From: Acanthosepion esculentum
Lineage: Eukaryota; Mollusca; Cephalopoda; Sepiida; Sepiidae
Direction: 5' to 3'
Length of the DNA: 64,000 nt
Assembly: GCA_964036315.1 (NCBI GenBank)
Contig: OZ038509.1
Location: forward strand, 27,185,022-27,249,021
The position numbers and the translations under genes are program-made. The notes under the pieces were generated by a model. It was not told the DNA's origin and did not search any database. It saw only the letters and a program-made list of their open reading frames with translations. Of this stretch, positions 33,065-43,533 are shown in pieces; the stretch's first letter is position 1; the number at the start of each line of letters is the position of its first letter.

Positions 33065-33530
33065 CAGTCAGTTTCATGAAGTCTTTCTTATAAACATTTT
33101 CATGGCAATTGTTCTAATGAGATTTCCTTTTCTGTACCTCATATACATTAATTTAAGCATGCTAATAGACAGGTAACTAAGTCTCATCATTTTACTGTTG
33201 AAATATTTTCTATCTGCCTCCCAAATTCTTGCTTCCCTGCCACCTACAATCTTAAATAATTTAAATGCAACATCAGTCATCATTTTCTGTCTTCCTGAAT
33301 CCAGATCTTTTATTGTCCTTTTTCCTTACTAAAGTCTTCTCATTGCCTTCCACTTGCAGTAAGCTTTTGCACCTTAGTGGCATTATCGACATCTTCTGTC
33401 TTTCTGAATGTTGTTCTTTTATTGTCCTTTCTCCTCACTAAAGTCTTCTCATTTTCTTTCACTCTCAGTGACCCCTTGCATCTTAATGGCATTATCACTT
33501 TTCTTGGGGTGAAATGATTAAAAAAAAAAT
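33065..33530 (+). pseudogene. LINE-1 ORF2 C-terminus and 3' UTR
   Basis: Shifting plus-strand frames show HFTVEIFSICLPNSCFPATY (family pattern WNSLP-CFP-YNL), then two tandem 3' UTR-like segments (CTTTTATTGTCC, AAAGTCTTCTCATT, CACCTTAGTGGCATTAT / CATCTTAATGGCATTAT) and GGGGTGAAATGATT(A)n at about 33505-33530. 5' truncated. Confidence 0.8.
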
Positions 33531-33659
33531 TATGAGAATTTTTGCTAATTTGCTTCATAAAACTGTGGATGTTGTCAGAAATTAAAATCTGTAGGACATG
33601 CTTATTTCTGTGGCCAAAAATAGACATTATGTTCGACTGCTGCAGAACCAATAACTGTT

Positions 33660-33891
33660 ATATTTAACAGCCCACCACCGACGAGGGATGTATGTGGCAC
33701 AAGGCCTAGTTTACCGTGGGTTCTCCGAGCCCATAGGCTCAGCCAAAAATATTCCCTTAGAACCTGCATAAACAGGTTCAGGATCTGTCTACCTTCCCGC
33801 ATGAAACTTTACCCTTTGGTAAAGCCTCGTCTGGGTTGCTCTCTGCTCAAGGCAAAGAGTTTGACAGTTGAACAATCTATTCAACTGTTCT
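33660..33891 (+). mobile_element. Family E SINE with 16-bp target duplication
   Basis: A 232-bp insertion flanked by AGAACCAATAACTGTT at 33644-33659 and 33892-33907. It contains TGTGGCACAAGGCCTAG, CCGAGCCCATAGGCTCAGCC and AAGGCAAAGAGTTTGACAG. Duplication length and lack of terminal inverted repeats fit LINE-mobilised SINEs. Confidence 0.85.
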
Positions 33892-33907
33892 AGAACCAAT
33901 AACTGTT

Positions 33908-34229
33908 GGGTTTTTAAAATTCGTCTGCTCCTATATATAGAGATTGGTCACATGATGTTGGGCAGTCTCTCATTGGTTAATAAAAACATGTGGGTTCAGA
34001 AAAGGCTGACCACTACCAGAGAAGGGACCAGACATACTCTGAGGTAACATGGAAGAAATTCTCTCTGCCATCAAAGGTACCAGTTACCAAGTGTTTTAAG
34101 GATACAAGCAACCTAGCCCTAGTTCACTCCTCAGATGGGTAAGTCCCCCTAACATATTCTCTATATATAGGAAAAGGCATAGTGATTATGTTTTAACCGT
34201 TGTGTTTCATGTAAATAAATATCTTAATT
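33908..34229. other. No feature assigned
   Basis: Two CTATATATAG(A/G) TATA-like motifs (about 33933 and 34160) and a mixed unique sequence. No coding call. Confidence 0.35.
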
Positions 34230-34241
34230 GTATTGAAAGTA

Positions 34242-34863
34242 CAGTATTTACATTAGTTGGGCTATTGTCCTCATTGTCGCCATATTTGTCACAACGTTTC
34301 GGCCGTTGTACGCTCCGGCCTTCTTCAGGTGGCTGGAATTTCGAACCGAACCCTTTATTTCGATCACTGGGGTAGACTGTTCTAGTTCCACGAGCCATGT
34401 TTGATGGATGTCAGTTATCAGTTATCTCCTGGTAATTTTCCCTCTGAAAGTTCTCCACTGCCTGAACTGGGTATTGAACTCACACTCTTTGGGTCTGTCA
34501 CTGGATCTAACCAACGCCCTCAAGGACACATGGTACAGTGGATAAAGGCGTTGGTTAGATCCAGTGACAGACCCAAAGAGTGTGATTTCAATACCCGGTT
34601 AAGGCAGTGGAGAACTTTCAGAGGGAAAATTACCAGGAGATAAGTGATAACTGACATCCATCAAACATGGCTCGTGGAACTAGAACAGTTTACCCCAGTG
34701 ATCGAAATAAAGGGTTCGGTTCGAAATTCCAACCACCTGAAGAAGGCTGGAGCGTACAACGGCCGAAACGTTGTGACAAATATGGCGACAAAGATGAGGA
34801 CAATAGTCCAACTAATGTAAATACTGTACATAATACCTCATCTCAGAAATATAGACAGACTCT
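34242..34863. mobile_element. P-SINE inverted dimer (622 bp) with 12-bp target duplication
   Basis: The left arm (34242-34515) is a P-SINE on the minus strand; the right arm (34517-34863) is a full plus-strand copy. They meet head to head at GCCCTCAAGGACACATGG. The whole palindrome is flanked by GTATTGAAAGTA at 34230-34241 and 34864-34875. Compared with the spacer form at 15.3 kb, the spacer and about 25 bp of the left head are missing. The arms are very similar, so this is a young copy able to form a ~280-bp hairpin. Confidence 0.9.
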
Positions 34864-34875
34864 GTATTGAAAGTA

Positions 34876-35440
34876 TTCTTCTTATTTGTATTGGACCCAA
34901 AGTAAGGTGGGGCTAGCCCAATACTCTGATGTGTATAAAAAGAAGCAGCACTCTCCTTTCTTTTTCTATCTCCAGACATTAATCAAAAGGCTCAGCATTT
35001 TGCCATCAGTTTGTCATTGTAGAAGGATGTCACATTTACATCCAGGACATATTTCATAGACCTGAGAAAAAGACTCATACAATTGTACATTTCAGGTATG
35101 GAAATTTTATACACCAACCCCACTTCTTTCTTATTATCTGTTTGTTATAAATTGTTTTCTATGTAGCTCACACTAAATGCATTGGACTTATTTACTGTTT
35201 GTATCTCATCTCGTATGATTTGCATTTCTCTTTCTTTCTCTTCAAATTTGCTTTCTACAACAAAGTTAGCAGACTCACCTGTCCTTAAGCATGCTGGTGT
35301 TAATGACAATAAGGTTATAAGGAGATTAAAAGGAGGTGATCTTTCTCAGGGGATTTAAGAAATATTTTAATTTCTCTTTATTAAACTTTGCCTACAACTG
35401 CAAGAGAATTATAAAAAGAAAACAAGGCCACATAAAACCT
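34876..35440. other. No feature recognised
   Basis: AT-rich DNA without coding or repeat assignment. Confidence 0.4.
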
Positions 35441-35572
35441 CAATAACTATATATGGGGATCTTGACACAAGTCAGGAAACTCATATCATTCTACTTTTAT
35501 CTGCATTCTGTAGTTAATTATTGGAATGGTTCATTTTAAGCTTAAATGGACAAACAAGAAGGTCATTATTTC

Positions 35573-37050
35573 AGTATCTGTTTGTATTTCTGAGATGAGG
35601 TATTATGCACACTATTTACATTATTTGGACTATTATCCTCATCTTTGTTGTCATATTTATTACAACATTCCCGCCCTTCAGTATCTGTCTATATTTCTGA
35701 GATGAGGTATTATGTACACTATTTACATTATTTGGACTATTGTCCTCATCTTTGTCGCTATATTTATTACAATGTTTCGGCCCTTCAGTATCTGTCTATA
35801 TTTCTGAGATGAGGTATTATGTACATTATTTAAATTATTCAGACTATTGTCTTCATCTTTGTCACCATATTTATTACAACGTTTCAGCCACAAGGACATA
35901 TGTCACAGTGGATAAAGGTGTAGGTTAGATCCAGTGACAGGACCCAAAGAGTGTGAGTTCAATACCTGGTTAAGGTGGTTGAAAACTTGTAGAGGGGAAT
36001 TAACAGGAGATAACTGATAACTGACATTCATTAGAATGGTACATGGAACTAGAACAGTCTACACCAGTGAGCAAAATAAAGGGTCCAGTTCGACATACCA
36101 ACAAACTGAAGAAGGCCAGAGAGTACAACGGCCAAAATATTGTAGTAAATATGGCAAGAAAGATGAGGTCAATAGTATGAATAATGTAAATAGTGTACAA
36201 AATACCTCATCTCAGAAATACAGACAGATACTGAAGGGCTGAAACGTTGTAATAAATATAGCAAGAAAGATGAGGACAATAGTCCAAATAATGTAAATAG
36301 TGTACATAATACCTCATCTCAGAAATACAGACAAATACTGAAGGGCGAAAATGTTGTAATAAATATGGCAAGAAAGATGAGGACAATAGTCTGAATAATG
36401 TAAATAGTGTACATAATACCTCATCTCAGAAATATAGACAGATACTGAAAGGCCGAGATGTTGTAATAAATATGGCTACAAAGATGAGGACAATAGTCTG
36501 AATAATGTAAATAGTGTAAATAATACCTCATCTCAGAAATATAGACAGATACTGAAAGGCCGGAACATTGTAATAAAAATGGCGACAAAGATGAGGACAA
36601 TAGTCTGAATAATGTAAATAGTGTACATAATACCTCATCTCAGAAATATAGACAGATACTGAAGGGCGGGAATGTTGTAATAAATATGACAACAAAGATG
36701 AGGATAATAGTCCAAATAATGTAAATAGTGTGCATAATACCTCATCTCAGAAATATAGACAGATACTGAAAGGCCGAAACATTGTAATAAATATGGCGAC
36801 AAAGATGAGGACAATAGTCCGAATAATGTAAATAGTGTACATAATACCTCATCTCAGAAATATAGACAGATACTGAAAGGCCGAATCGTTGTAATAAATA
36901 TGGCTACAAAGATGAGGACAATAGTCCGAATAATGTAAATAGTGTACATAATACCTCATCTCAGAAATATAGACAGATACTGAAAGGCCGAATCGTTGTA
37001 ATAAATATGGCTACAAAGATGAGGACAACAGTCCGAATAATGTAAATAGT
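35573..37050. mobile_element. P-SINE inverted element with tandem-amplified arms and 12-bp duplication
   Basis: The left arm 35573-35890 is three 107-bp tail units on the minus strand. The centre is a plus-strand P-SINE head and body (from 35890). The right arm is eight 107-bp tail units on the plus strand (starts 36231, 36338, 36445, 36552, 36659, 36766, 36873, 36980). GTCATTATTTCA flanks it at 35562-35573 and 37051-37062. The corresponding site in 37545-37745 is empty. Confidence 0.9.
36036..36242 (+). CDS. P-SINE body reading frame (68 codons), hypothetical
   Basis: A plus-strand frame starts at the same ATG as frames at 34667-34870, 34398-34207 (minus) and about 51886-52050. The shared phrases are GTRTVYPS-RNKG, FQPPEEG, VQRPKRC-KYGDK and EDNSP-NVN-V. 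The frame crosses the SINE body into the tail. No known domain. It may be kept open by chance in young copies; a coding role is speculative. Confidence 0.2.
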   Translation: MVHGTRTVYTSEQNKGSSSTYQQTEEGQRVQRPKYCSKYGKKDEVNSMNNVNSVQNTSSQKYRQILKG

Positions 37051-37152
37051 GTCATTATTTCAATAGAAATAACTTCAAGATAAAAACTGTCATCTCAACA
37101 TTTTATTGTATTGTCCATATTCTTATATTATTTTTAGATCCCAGCCATTTAA

Positions 37153-37510
37153 GTCTTATGGCCACATCACGTTGAAACACCAGTTCCCAAAGTTAAGCAA
37201 CTTTGAGCTTGGTCAGTACCTAGATGGGTGACTGTTGGGGAAAAACAGGTGCTGTAAGCATAGATGTGTGGGAGGTGTAATAGATAATTGCACAGTATTG
37301 TTACCTGGAGAGCTGATTTCTAATTCCCATTGGGTTTGTTATATTCACTTACATGCAAATACCCTTTATGTATCCACCTTTCCTCCCCCCAGCTATGGGT
37401 TAATTAGTAAGACTTCTATAAGTAAATCATTATTATCTCAAAAAAAATATTCTTGCAATCTAAAAAAATATTTCCGGCTTTAAATAACCTGCAATGTGTT
37501 AATAAGCTGT
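37153..37510 (+). mobile_element. 5S rRNA-derived SINE (SINE3-like), plus strand
   Basis: 37153-37262 resembles a whole 5S rRNA: GTCTTATGGCCACATCACG at the 5' end, AAAGTTAAGCAAC (box A region), GTACCTAGATGGGTGACTG (box C) and GGTGCTGTAAGCA at the 3' end. The body then matches the 9.3-kb copy (TAGATGTGTGGGAGG, TATATTCACTTACATG, CTTTAAATAACCTG). Inserted after CCATTTAA of unit A. Divergence and context argue against a functional 5S gene. Confidence 0.85.
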
Positions 37511-37975
37511 ACAGAACAAATCAATTAATAAAAAAAACAAGTCTGAAAAGCCATATCACTCTATTTTTATATCTATTCTTTGGTTAATTATTGGAATGAT
37601 TGATTTCAAGCTCATACGGACAAACAAGAGAGTTATTAATTGAATGGAAATAGCTTCAAGAACAAAACAGACAGCTACGTCTGCATTTCATTGTATTGTC
37701 CAGACTCTTGTGTTATTTATGGATCGCAACCATTTAACCAATAGCTTTACACGTTATTTATTTGTTCTGAATTCTATTCTTTTACCAGTCACAAAAATGG
37801 AGCCTGTTGTATTTAGAAAGTTTGTCTACTGATGAAGATGAAAGAATTTCAAAAGAGATTTCTCTTTTGCAGGCATTAAAGCATCTTCATTTTATATTCA
37901 AAGTCAATGAACAGAATATCTAACAGGTTCACTCATCCCCACCTACATATTACTTATATCCATACACAAAAAATA

Positions 37976-37977
<2 letters not shown>

Positions 37978-38032
<55 letters not shown>
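37978..38032. repeat. (AT)n microsatellite
   Basis: About 54 bp of pure AT directly left of the MITE. Confidence 0.95.
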
Positions 38033-38036
<4 letters not shown>

Positions 38037-38037
<1 letters not shown>

Positions 38038-38224
38038 CAGTGTAACCTGGATATAAGAGAGTTGTCGGGACCGGAGAAGAAGTATCTTATATCCGGGTTT
38101 CTCTTATATCCGGGTTTGGTCTATTTTGTTTAGGTAAGTATGGCTCTAATTTGGGACCAGAGAAAATCTCTCTTATATCTGTGTTTCTCTTATATCCGGG
38201 TTTCTTATATCCGGGTTACACTGT
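38037..38224. mobile_element. pogo/Tigger-like MITE (~188 bp)
   Basis: The left end ACAGTGTAACCTGGATATAA and right end TTATATCCGGGTTACACTGT are near-perfect inverted repeats flanked by TA, the Tc1/mariner superfamily target; the end sequence fits the Tigger/pogo branch (CAGTNTAACCTCG-TATA). Internal copies of TCTTATATCCGGGTTTCTC repeat in tandem. It lies between AT tracts and carries no transposase. Confidence 0.8.
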
Positions 38225-38244
38225 ATATATATATATATATATGA

Positions 38245-38600
38245 TTGTCATCTACAGACAGACTGTTTTGCTGTATAACAGCTTTTCAGTGTGGCTAGAC
38301 ATCCAGTTGCCATTAGCTAGGATCAAAACCTGACTGAATTGGCGTTAGTCGGAAATCTACCATTAAGCCGTTGGAGCGCGGCAGGGATGAAGGTGAATTT
38401 TTAGCGTATTTCTTTTTAGATAAACACACAGTGACCGACAGCACACAATTCGCTTTACCAAAGAGTCTTGCTATATCAGCCTTAATAGTCACTGTTTACA
38501 CTTCCTTCCCCAGAGAACTCAACCGAAATTAATTTTTCATGAGCCTATATTATTGTCATCAACAGACTGACTGTTTCGCTGTATCACAGCTCGTCAGTCT
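38245..38600 (-). mobile_element. Candidate hammerhead-ribozyme repeat (two motif copies, ~308 bp apart)
   Basis: Minus strand 38597-38573 reads CTGACGA, then a 5-bp stem GCTGT-GAT-ACAGC, then GAAAC: the conserved hammerhead core CUGANGA-stem II-GAAA with a G-C closing pair. A decayed copy sits at 38289-38265 (CTGAAAA, GCTGT-TAT-ACAGC, AAAAC). Both continue AGTC(A/T)GTCTGT-GATGACAAT. Between them is a tRNA-like segment (38395-38318: CGGCTTAATGGTAGA and GGTTTTGATCC). Stems I and III cannot be drawn convincingly by eye. Confidence 0.45.
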
Positions 38601-38602
38601 GA

Positions 38603-39075
<473 letters not shown>

Positions 39076-39116
39076 TATATAGAAAAATAAGAAAGAACAT
39101 GTTTGGTTAATAATCC

Positions 39117-39535
39117 AAAGTATTTTTGTTTTTATTTTTTATAAACAGTGCTCAATACATAAGTAGAGCCTAAATTATAATTATTTTTTAAAAACATGAT
39201 TCCATCGTTACATAAGAGTCATCATGTTTCAAAAACAGGAGCTAAAAACTTCAATTTAATTATAAAAATTAAATTGAATTGAAATTTATGCAGCTTTATA
39301 TGACGAATGAATTTGCTTATAAAGCTGCGTAATTTTCCAAAAATTTTGCTTGAAGATGAAACAGAGCTTGATACTTTAATTCAATTTAATTTTCATAATT
39401 AAATTGAAGTTTTTAGATCCTGTTTTTGAAACATGAGAACTCTTATGTAGCGATGGAATCATGTTTTTAAAAAATAATTATAATTTAGGGTCTACTTATG
39501 TATTGAGCACTGTTTATAAAAAATAAAAACAAAAA
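39117..39535. repeat. Long inverted repeat (~145-bp arms) next to (AT)n
   Basis: The left arm 39117-39265 (TTTATAAACAGTGCTCAATA, AAACATGATTCCATCG, AACTTCAATTTAATT) is the reverse complement, with few mismatches, of 39395-39535. An inner inverted pair (GCAGCTTTATA / TATAAAGCTGC) lies near 39290-39325. It may be a hairpin MITE. Confidence 0.85.
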
Positions 39536-39651
39536 TTCTCTGAGTGTTGACTTCAATGTTCACTTTTATATTTATATTTACAAATGCTCTATCTCTTATG
39601 TTGAGCACTTTATCCCATAAATATAGCACACCTTAAAACTGTATTTCTTCA

Positions 39652-39652
39652 T

Positions 39653-39721
<69 letters not shown>

Positions 39722-40106
39722 GAAATGGACAAAGTCCGACAAAAAAAAAGAATGTTAAACATAAAAATGTCTTTAAATATATATATAATGTATAAAACAT
39801 TTACGCTTTTTTTAAAAAAAATCACCATCAAAATGAAATTCAGATTTCATCGCAGTTACAATAAGTTTGTCTTTGTAATTTACCCCTGAAGATGATTGAA
39901 AGTACTTGGGTAGGAAAAAACTAGGGTGCCTTACTTGATGAATTTCATCTTTACATCAAGAAACTGATTAGAGAACGGGAAAGATCAGTATAAAAATAAA
40001 TAGACACAACATGTCTATATTATTCAATGAAACATATATATATATATATATATATATGTATATGTATGTATGTATATGTATGTATATATATATGTATGTG
40101 TGTGTA

Positions 40107-40159
<53 letters not shown>

Positions 40160-40170
40160 AGAGGGAGAGA
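39652..40170. repeat. (AT)n-bounded element with CTGAAGATGA motif
   Basis: AT tracts at 39652-39718 and 40033-40135 (then (TG)n) bound a 310-bp segment. ATGAAATGGACAAAGTCC recurs at 22185. CCCCTGAAGATGATTGAAAG at 39886 is a shortened form of the motif in the 21.5-kb palindrome. Confidence 0.6.
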
Positions 40171-40179
40171 GAGAGAGAT

Positions 40180-40373
40180 ACATGTTTACTGTTGATTTAC
40201 ACTTTGACAGGTTTTGGTTTTTGTCATGTAGAGTGACATGCCACTCTCCTGACCAGCAGAACAGCTAGTGAGGGAGCTGGTTTAAATGCCAACAACCTGT
40301 CCATGTAGCATGTTGAAATGGATTACATGTTAATAGTAGCAAGCCTAAGCCTTGCCTGACATTAAATACAATA

Positions 40374-40411
<38 letters not shown>

Positions 40412-41200
40412 TTAGTAATTTTAAGGTGTTAATAGATTTTAATTTTAATTGTATTTTTTTATTTTCTGAATAGAAATGAAATCAGATGATGAATAAAATA
40501 CACTAATTCTTTAGAAATTACAGTTTTGGATACAATAATAAAAGTTATCAGATATTGTCTTTGAGAGATCTGAACAACATATATGGATTTTAATTGAATT
40601 TTAATTTTGCTTGACTGTGAAAGTCTTCTGTGGCTGAGTAGTCTAAAAGCATGCCAGACTTAACAGTGATTAATGCAGGTTCTGAATAAGCAAGCATTTT
40701 TAAGTGAAACTGATAAAATTCCCAACAACAATAATAAAAATAAGAAGAACAGGGCAAAATAATACAAGAAATGAACAATGCAAAACAAAGCAAATTAAAG
40801 CAATTATAAGACAGTAAAAAAACACAAAGAACCAGTGATCATTTGTGAAAGGGATACAGTCAAGTGGTTATAGTGTCCTGACTTCAAAGCAAGAAAGGAA
40901 ATAAGTATGGGTAAGACCAAGAACTGCTCGTTTTTTATTAACTAAGAAGAAATCCAGCATATCTGCACAAATTGTCTATAAATTTGTGTGCATGTGTGTG
41001 TGGGGGGGATTTTTAGCAGACAATCCCACAGACTGGAACCAACAGCACATTCAAAACCTACCAGAAGGCATATATTTTTTTATTAAGACTCTGAAATGCA
41101 CAGGCTGTCAGAAATAGATTTACATTGTTCAAAAAACAAGGTTATCTACTCGAACATGTTCACTAAATATAACATGTAAAGTAATAAGAAATATTATAAC
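40180..41200. other. No feature recognised apart from a short (AT)n tract
   Basis: (AT)n at about 40374-40411. The remainder is AT-rich unique-looking DNA. Confidence 0.4.
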
Positions 41201-41204
41201 TAGA

Positions 41205-41530
41205 TAAAGACGTTGGCCCAGTGGATAAAGATGTTGGTTAGATCTACTGACAAGACTCAAAGAGTTGTGAGTTGAATACCAGGCCACAGCAGTGGTGAAC
41301 CAAACTTGGAGAGTTGAGATATCCAGAAGAGGCATGTGGAACTAGAACAATATACCCTGGTGGACGAAAAAAGGGCTCGGTTCGAAATTCCAATCACATG
41401 AACAAGGCCAGATGTACACTGGCCGAAACGTTATGAATATGGCAATGAAGATGAGGATAACAGTCCGAATAATGTAAATAATGTAAGTAATCATGATACC
41501 TCATGTCAGAGATATAGACAGATATTGAAC
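41205..41530 (+). mobile_element. P-SINE monomer, diverged
   Basis: TGGCCCAGTGGATAAAG (A-box), GAGTTGAATACC (B-box), GGAACTAGAACA, GGCCGAAACG, GATGAGGATAACAGTCCGAA and ATACCTCATGTCAGAGATAT follow P-SINE order. No inverted partner is seen, unlike most other copies. Confidence 0.8.
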
Positions 41531-41975
41531 ACAATTATTTATTATTAATTTCTGAACGAAAAATGCGTTTATGAAAGAAACAAATTAAATACCACACTGA
41601 AGACGTAACATAAATTTGACAGACATGAATTAAATAAAGAAATTTTTGTTTTGCATACATTTTAAACTATGGTATCCTTGTGGATTTACTAATGAAATGG
41701 AATTCTGGCACTCTTCTATAGCAGGAGTACAGGAAAGACATCTTTTGTAGAACAATTATTTATTATTATTTTCTGAAAAATGTTGTGTTTATGAAAGAAA
41801 GCCTTTTTAAACAACAGTTACTGAAAACTTAACATATCTTTGACAGACATAAATTGAACTAAGAAATTTTTATTTGGCTTCCATTTTAAACTAAGGTATC
41901 CTTGTGGACTGACTAATGAGAATGAAATTCTGAAACTCTTCTGTAGCAGAAGAACAGAAGAGACAATTCTTTTGT
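41530..41975 (+). repeat. ~220-bp tandem duplication
   Basis: 41533-41750 and 41751-41975 align (ACAATTATTTATTATTA, TTTGACAGACAT, TAAGAAATTTTT, GGTATCCTTGTGGA, ACTCTTCT-TAGCAG). Confidence 0.85.
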
Positions 41976-42519
41976 ATTCCGATGTCATTTAGATATGGTT
42001 ATAGTTCATTGTATTATACTAATATTAGCCTAGCCAGAGAGGAACAAAGGAAATAATATTGTCTCTTGATAGTGAATAAATGGCTTTATTGATTGCATCT
42101 AAATCTCCAATGCCTTGCAGGGAGTGTAAATTTTGTTATTAACGTTTTACAAGCAGGCAATTTTTCACTCCTTTTCAAGAACAGAATCAGATCTTGTGCT
42201 GTGGATTCTCAAATGTGATACAAATTCAGAATGCTATTCAAAAGCCAGTTGCAGACATAGGGTTTCTCATCATGATACAACTTTAAAAAATATAGTGAAT
42301 CTTTTTCTTTAGACCTTTCAAAAAGCTAACATGCACAATCTTAAAGTATGAAAGACTAAAAATAAAAATAAAATTAAGTTCCATTTTCTTTTCCTCTCCC
42401 AATTTTCAAAATGGAGTGCAGGCGTTAGAAAAATTAACTTCATTTATCACTTTTCATTGATTAAGAAAATTTGGGTCCAGTTGTAACTCATGAAAAATCA
42501 CTAAAATTTAATGTTCTAT

Positions 42520-43533
42520 TTACACTATTTACATTGTTTGGACTGTTGTCCTCATCTTTATTGCCATATTCACCTTCAACATCTGTCTCTATTTCTCAGA
42601 TGAGGTATTCTAACTATTTACACTATTTACATTGTTTGGACTGTTGTCCTCATCTTTATTGCCATATTCACCTTCAACATCTGTCTCTATTTCTCAGATG
42701 AGGTATTGTAACTATTTACACTATTTACATTGTTCGGACTGTTGTCCTCATCTTTATTGCCATATTCACCTTCAACATCTGTCTCTATTTCTCAGATGAG
42801 GTATTGTAACTATTTACACTATTTACATTGTTCGGACTGTTGTCCTCATCTTTATTGCCATATTCACCCTCAACATCTGTCTCTATTTCTCAGATGAGGT
42901 ATTGTAACTATTTACACTATTTATATTGTTCGGACTGTTGTCCTCATCTTTATTGCCATATTCACCTTCAACATCTGTCTCTATTTCTCAGATGAGGTAT
43001 TGTAACTATTTACACTATTTACATTGTTTGGACTGTTGTCCTCATCTTTATTGCCATATTCACCTTAAACATCTGTCTCTATTTCTCAGATGAGGTATTC
43101 TAACTATTTACACTATTTGCATTGTTCAGACTTTAGTCCTTATCTTTATTACCATATTCACCTTCAACATCTGTCTCTATTTCTCAGATGAGGTATTCTA
43201 ACTATTTACACTATTTACATTGTTCAGACTGTTGTCCTCATCTTTATTGCCATATTCATGATGCTTTGGCCTTCTTCAGGATCTGTCTTTATTTCTGAAC
43301 TATTTACACTATTTACATTATTCAAACTGTTGTCATCTTTATTGTCATATTCATGATATTTTGGCAGTTGTACTCTCCGGCCTTCTTCATGTGATACATG
43401 TTGAATAAGGCCTGAAGAAGGCTGGAGCGTACAATGGCTGAAATGTTCTGAATATGGCAATAAAGATGAGGATAACAATCTGAACAATGTAAATAGTATA
43501 AATAGTTATAATACCTCATCTCAGAAATATAGA
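42520..43533. mobile_element. P-SINE inverted element with tandem left arm and 12-bp duplication
   Basis: TTAATGTTCTAT flanks the unit at 42508-42519 and 43534-43545. The left arm is about seven ~100-bp tail units on the minus strand (TTGGACTGTTGTCCTCATC, CATCTGTCTCTATTTCTCAG, ATGAGGTATT), then a body part to about 43405. The right arm, 43409-43533, is a single plus-strand tail (CTGAAGAAGGCTGGAGCG, ATGAGGATAACAATCTG). The SINE heads are deleted at the centre. Confidence 0.88.

Larger units (their letters stand above)
35441..37860 (+). repeat. Local duplication (unit A) holding two nested SINEs
   Basis: 35480-35573 plus 37060-37152 align with the continuous stretch 37545-37745 (TTAATTATTGGAATGNTT, GGACAAACAAGA, GAAATAGCTTCAAGA, TTTATTGTATTGTCCA, CAACCATTTAA). 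The first copy contains the P-SINE dimer and a 5S SINE; the second is unoccupied at both sites. Confidence 0.8.

Noticed and set aside
37153..37262. Functional 5S rRNA gene
   Set aside because: Diverged from the 5S consensus and fused to a body shared with another repeat, so a SINE is the better reading.
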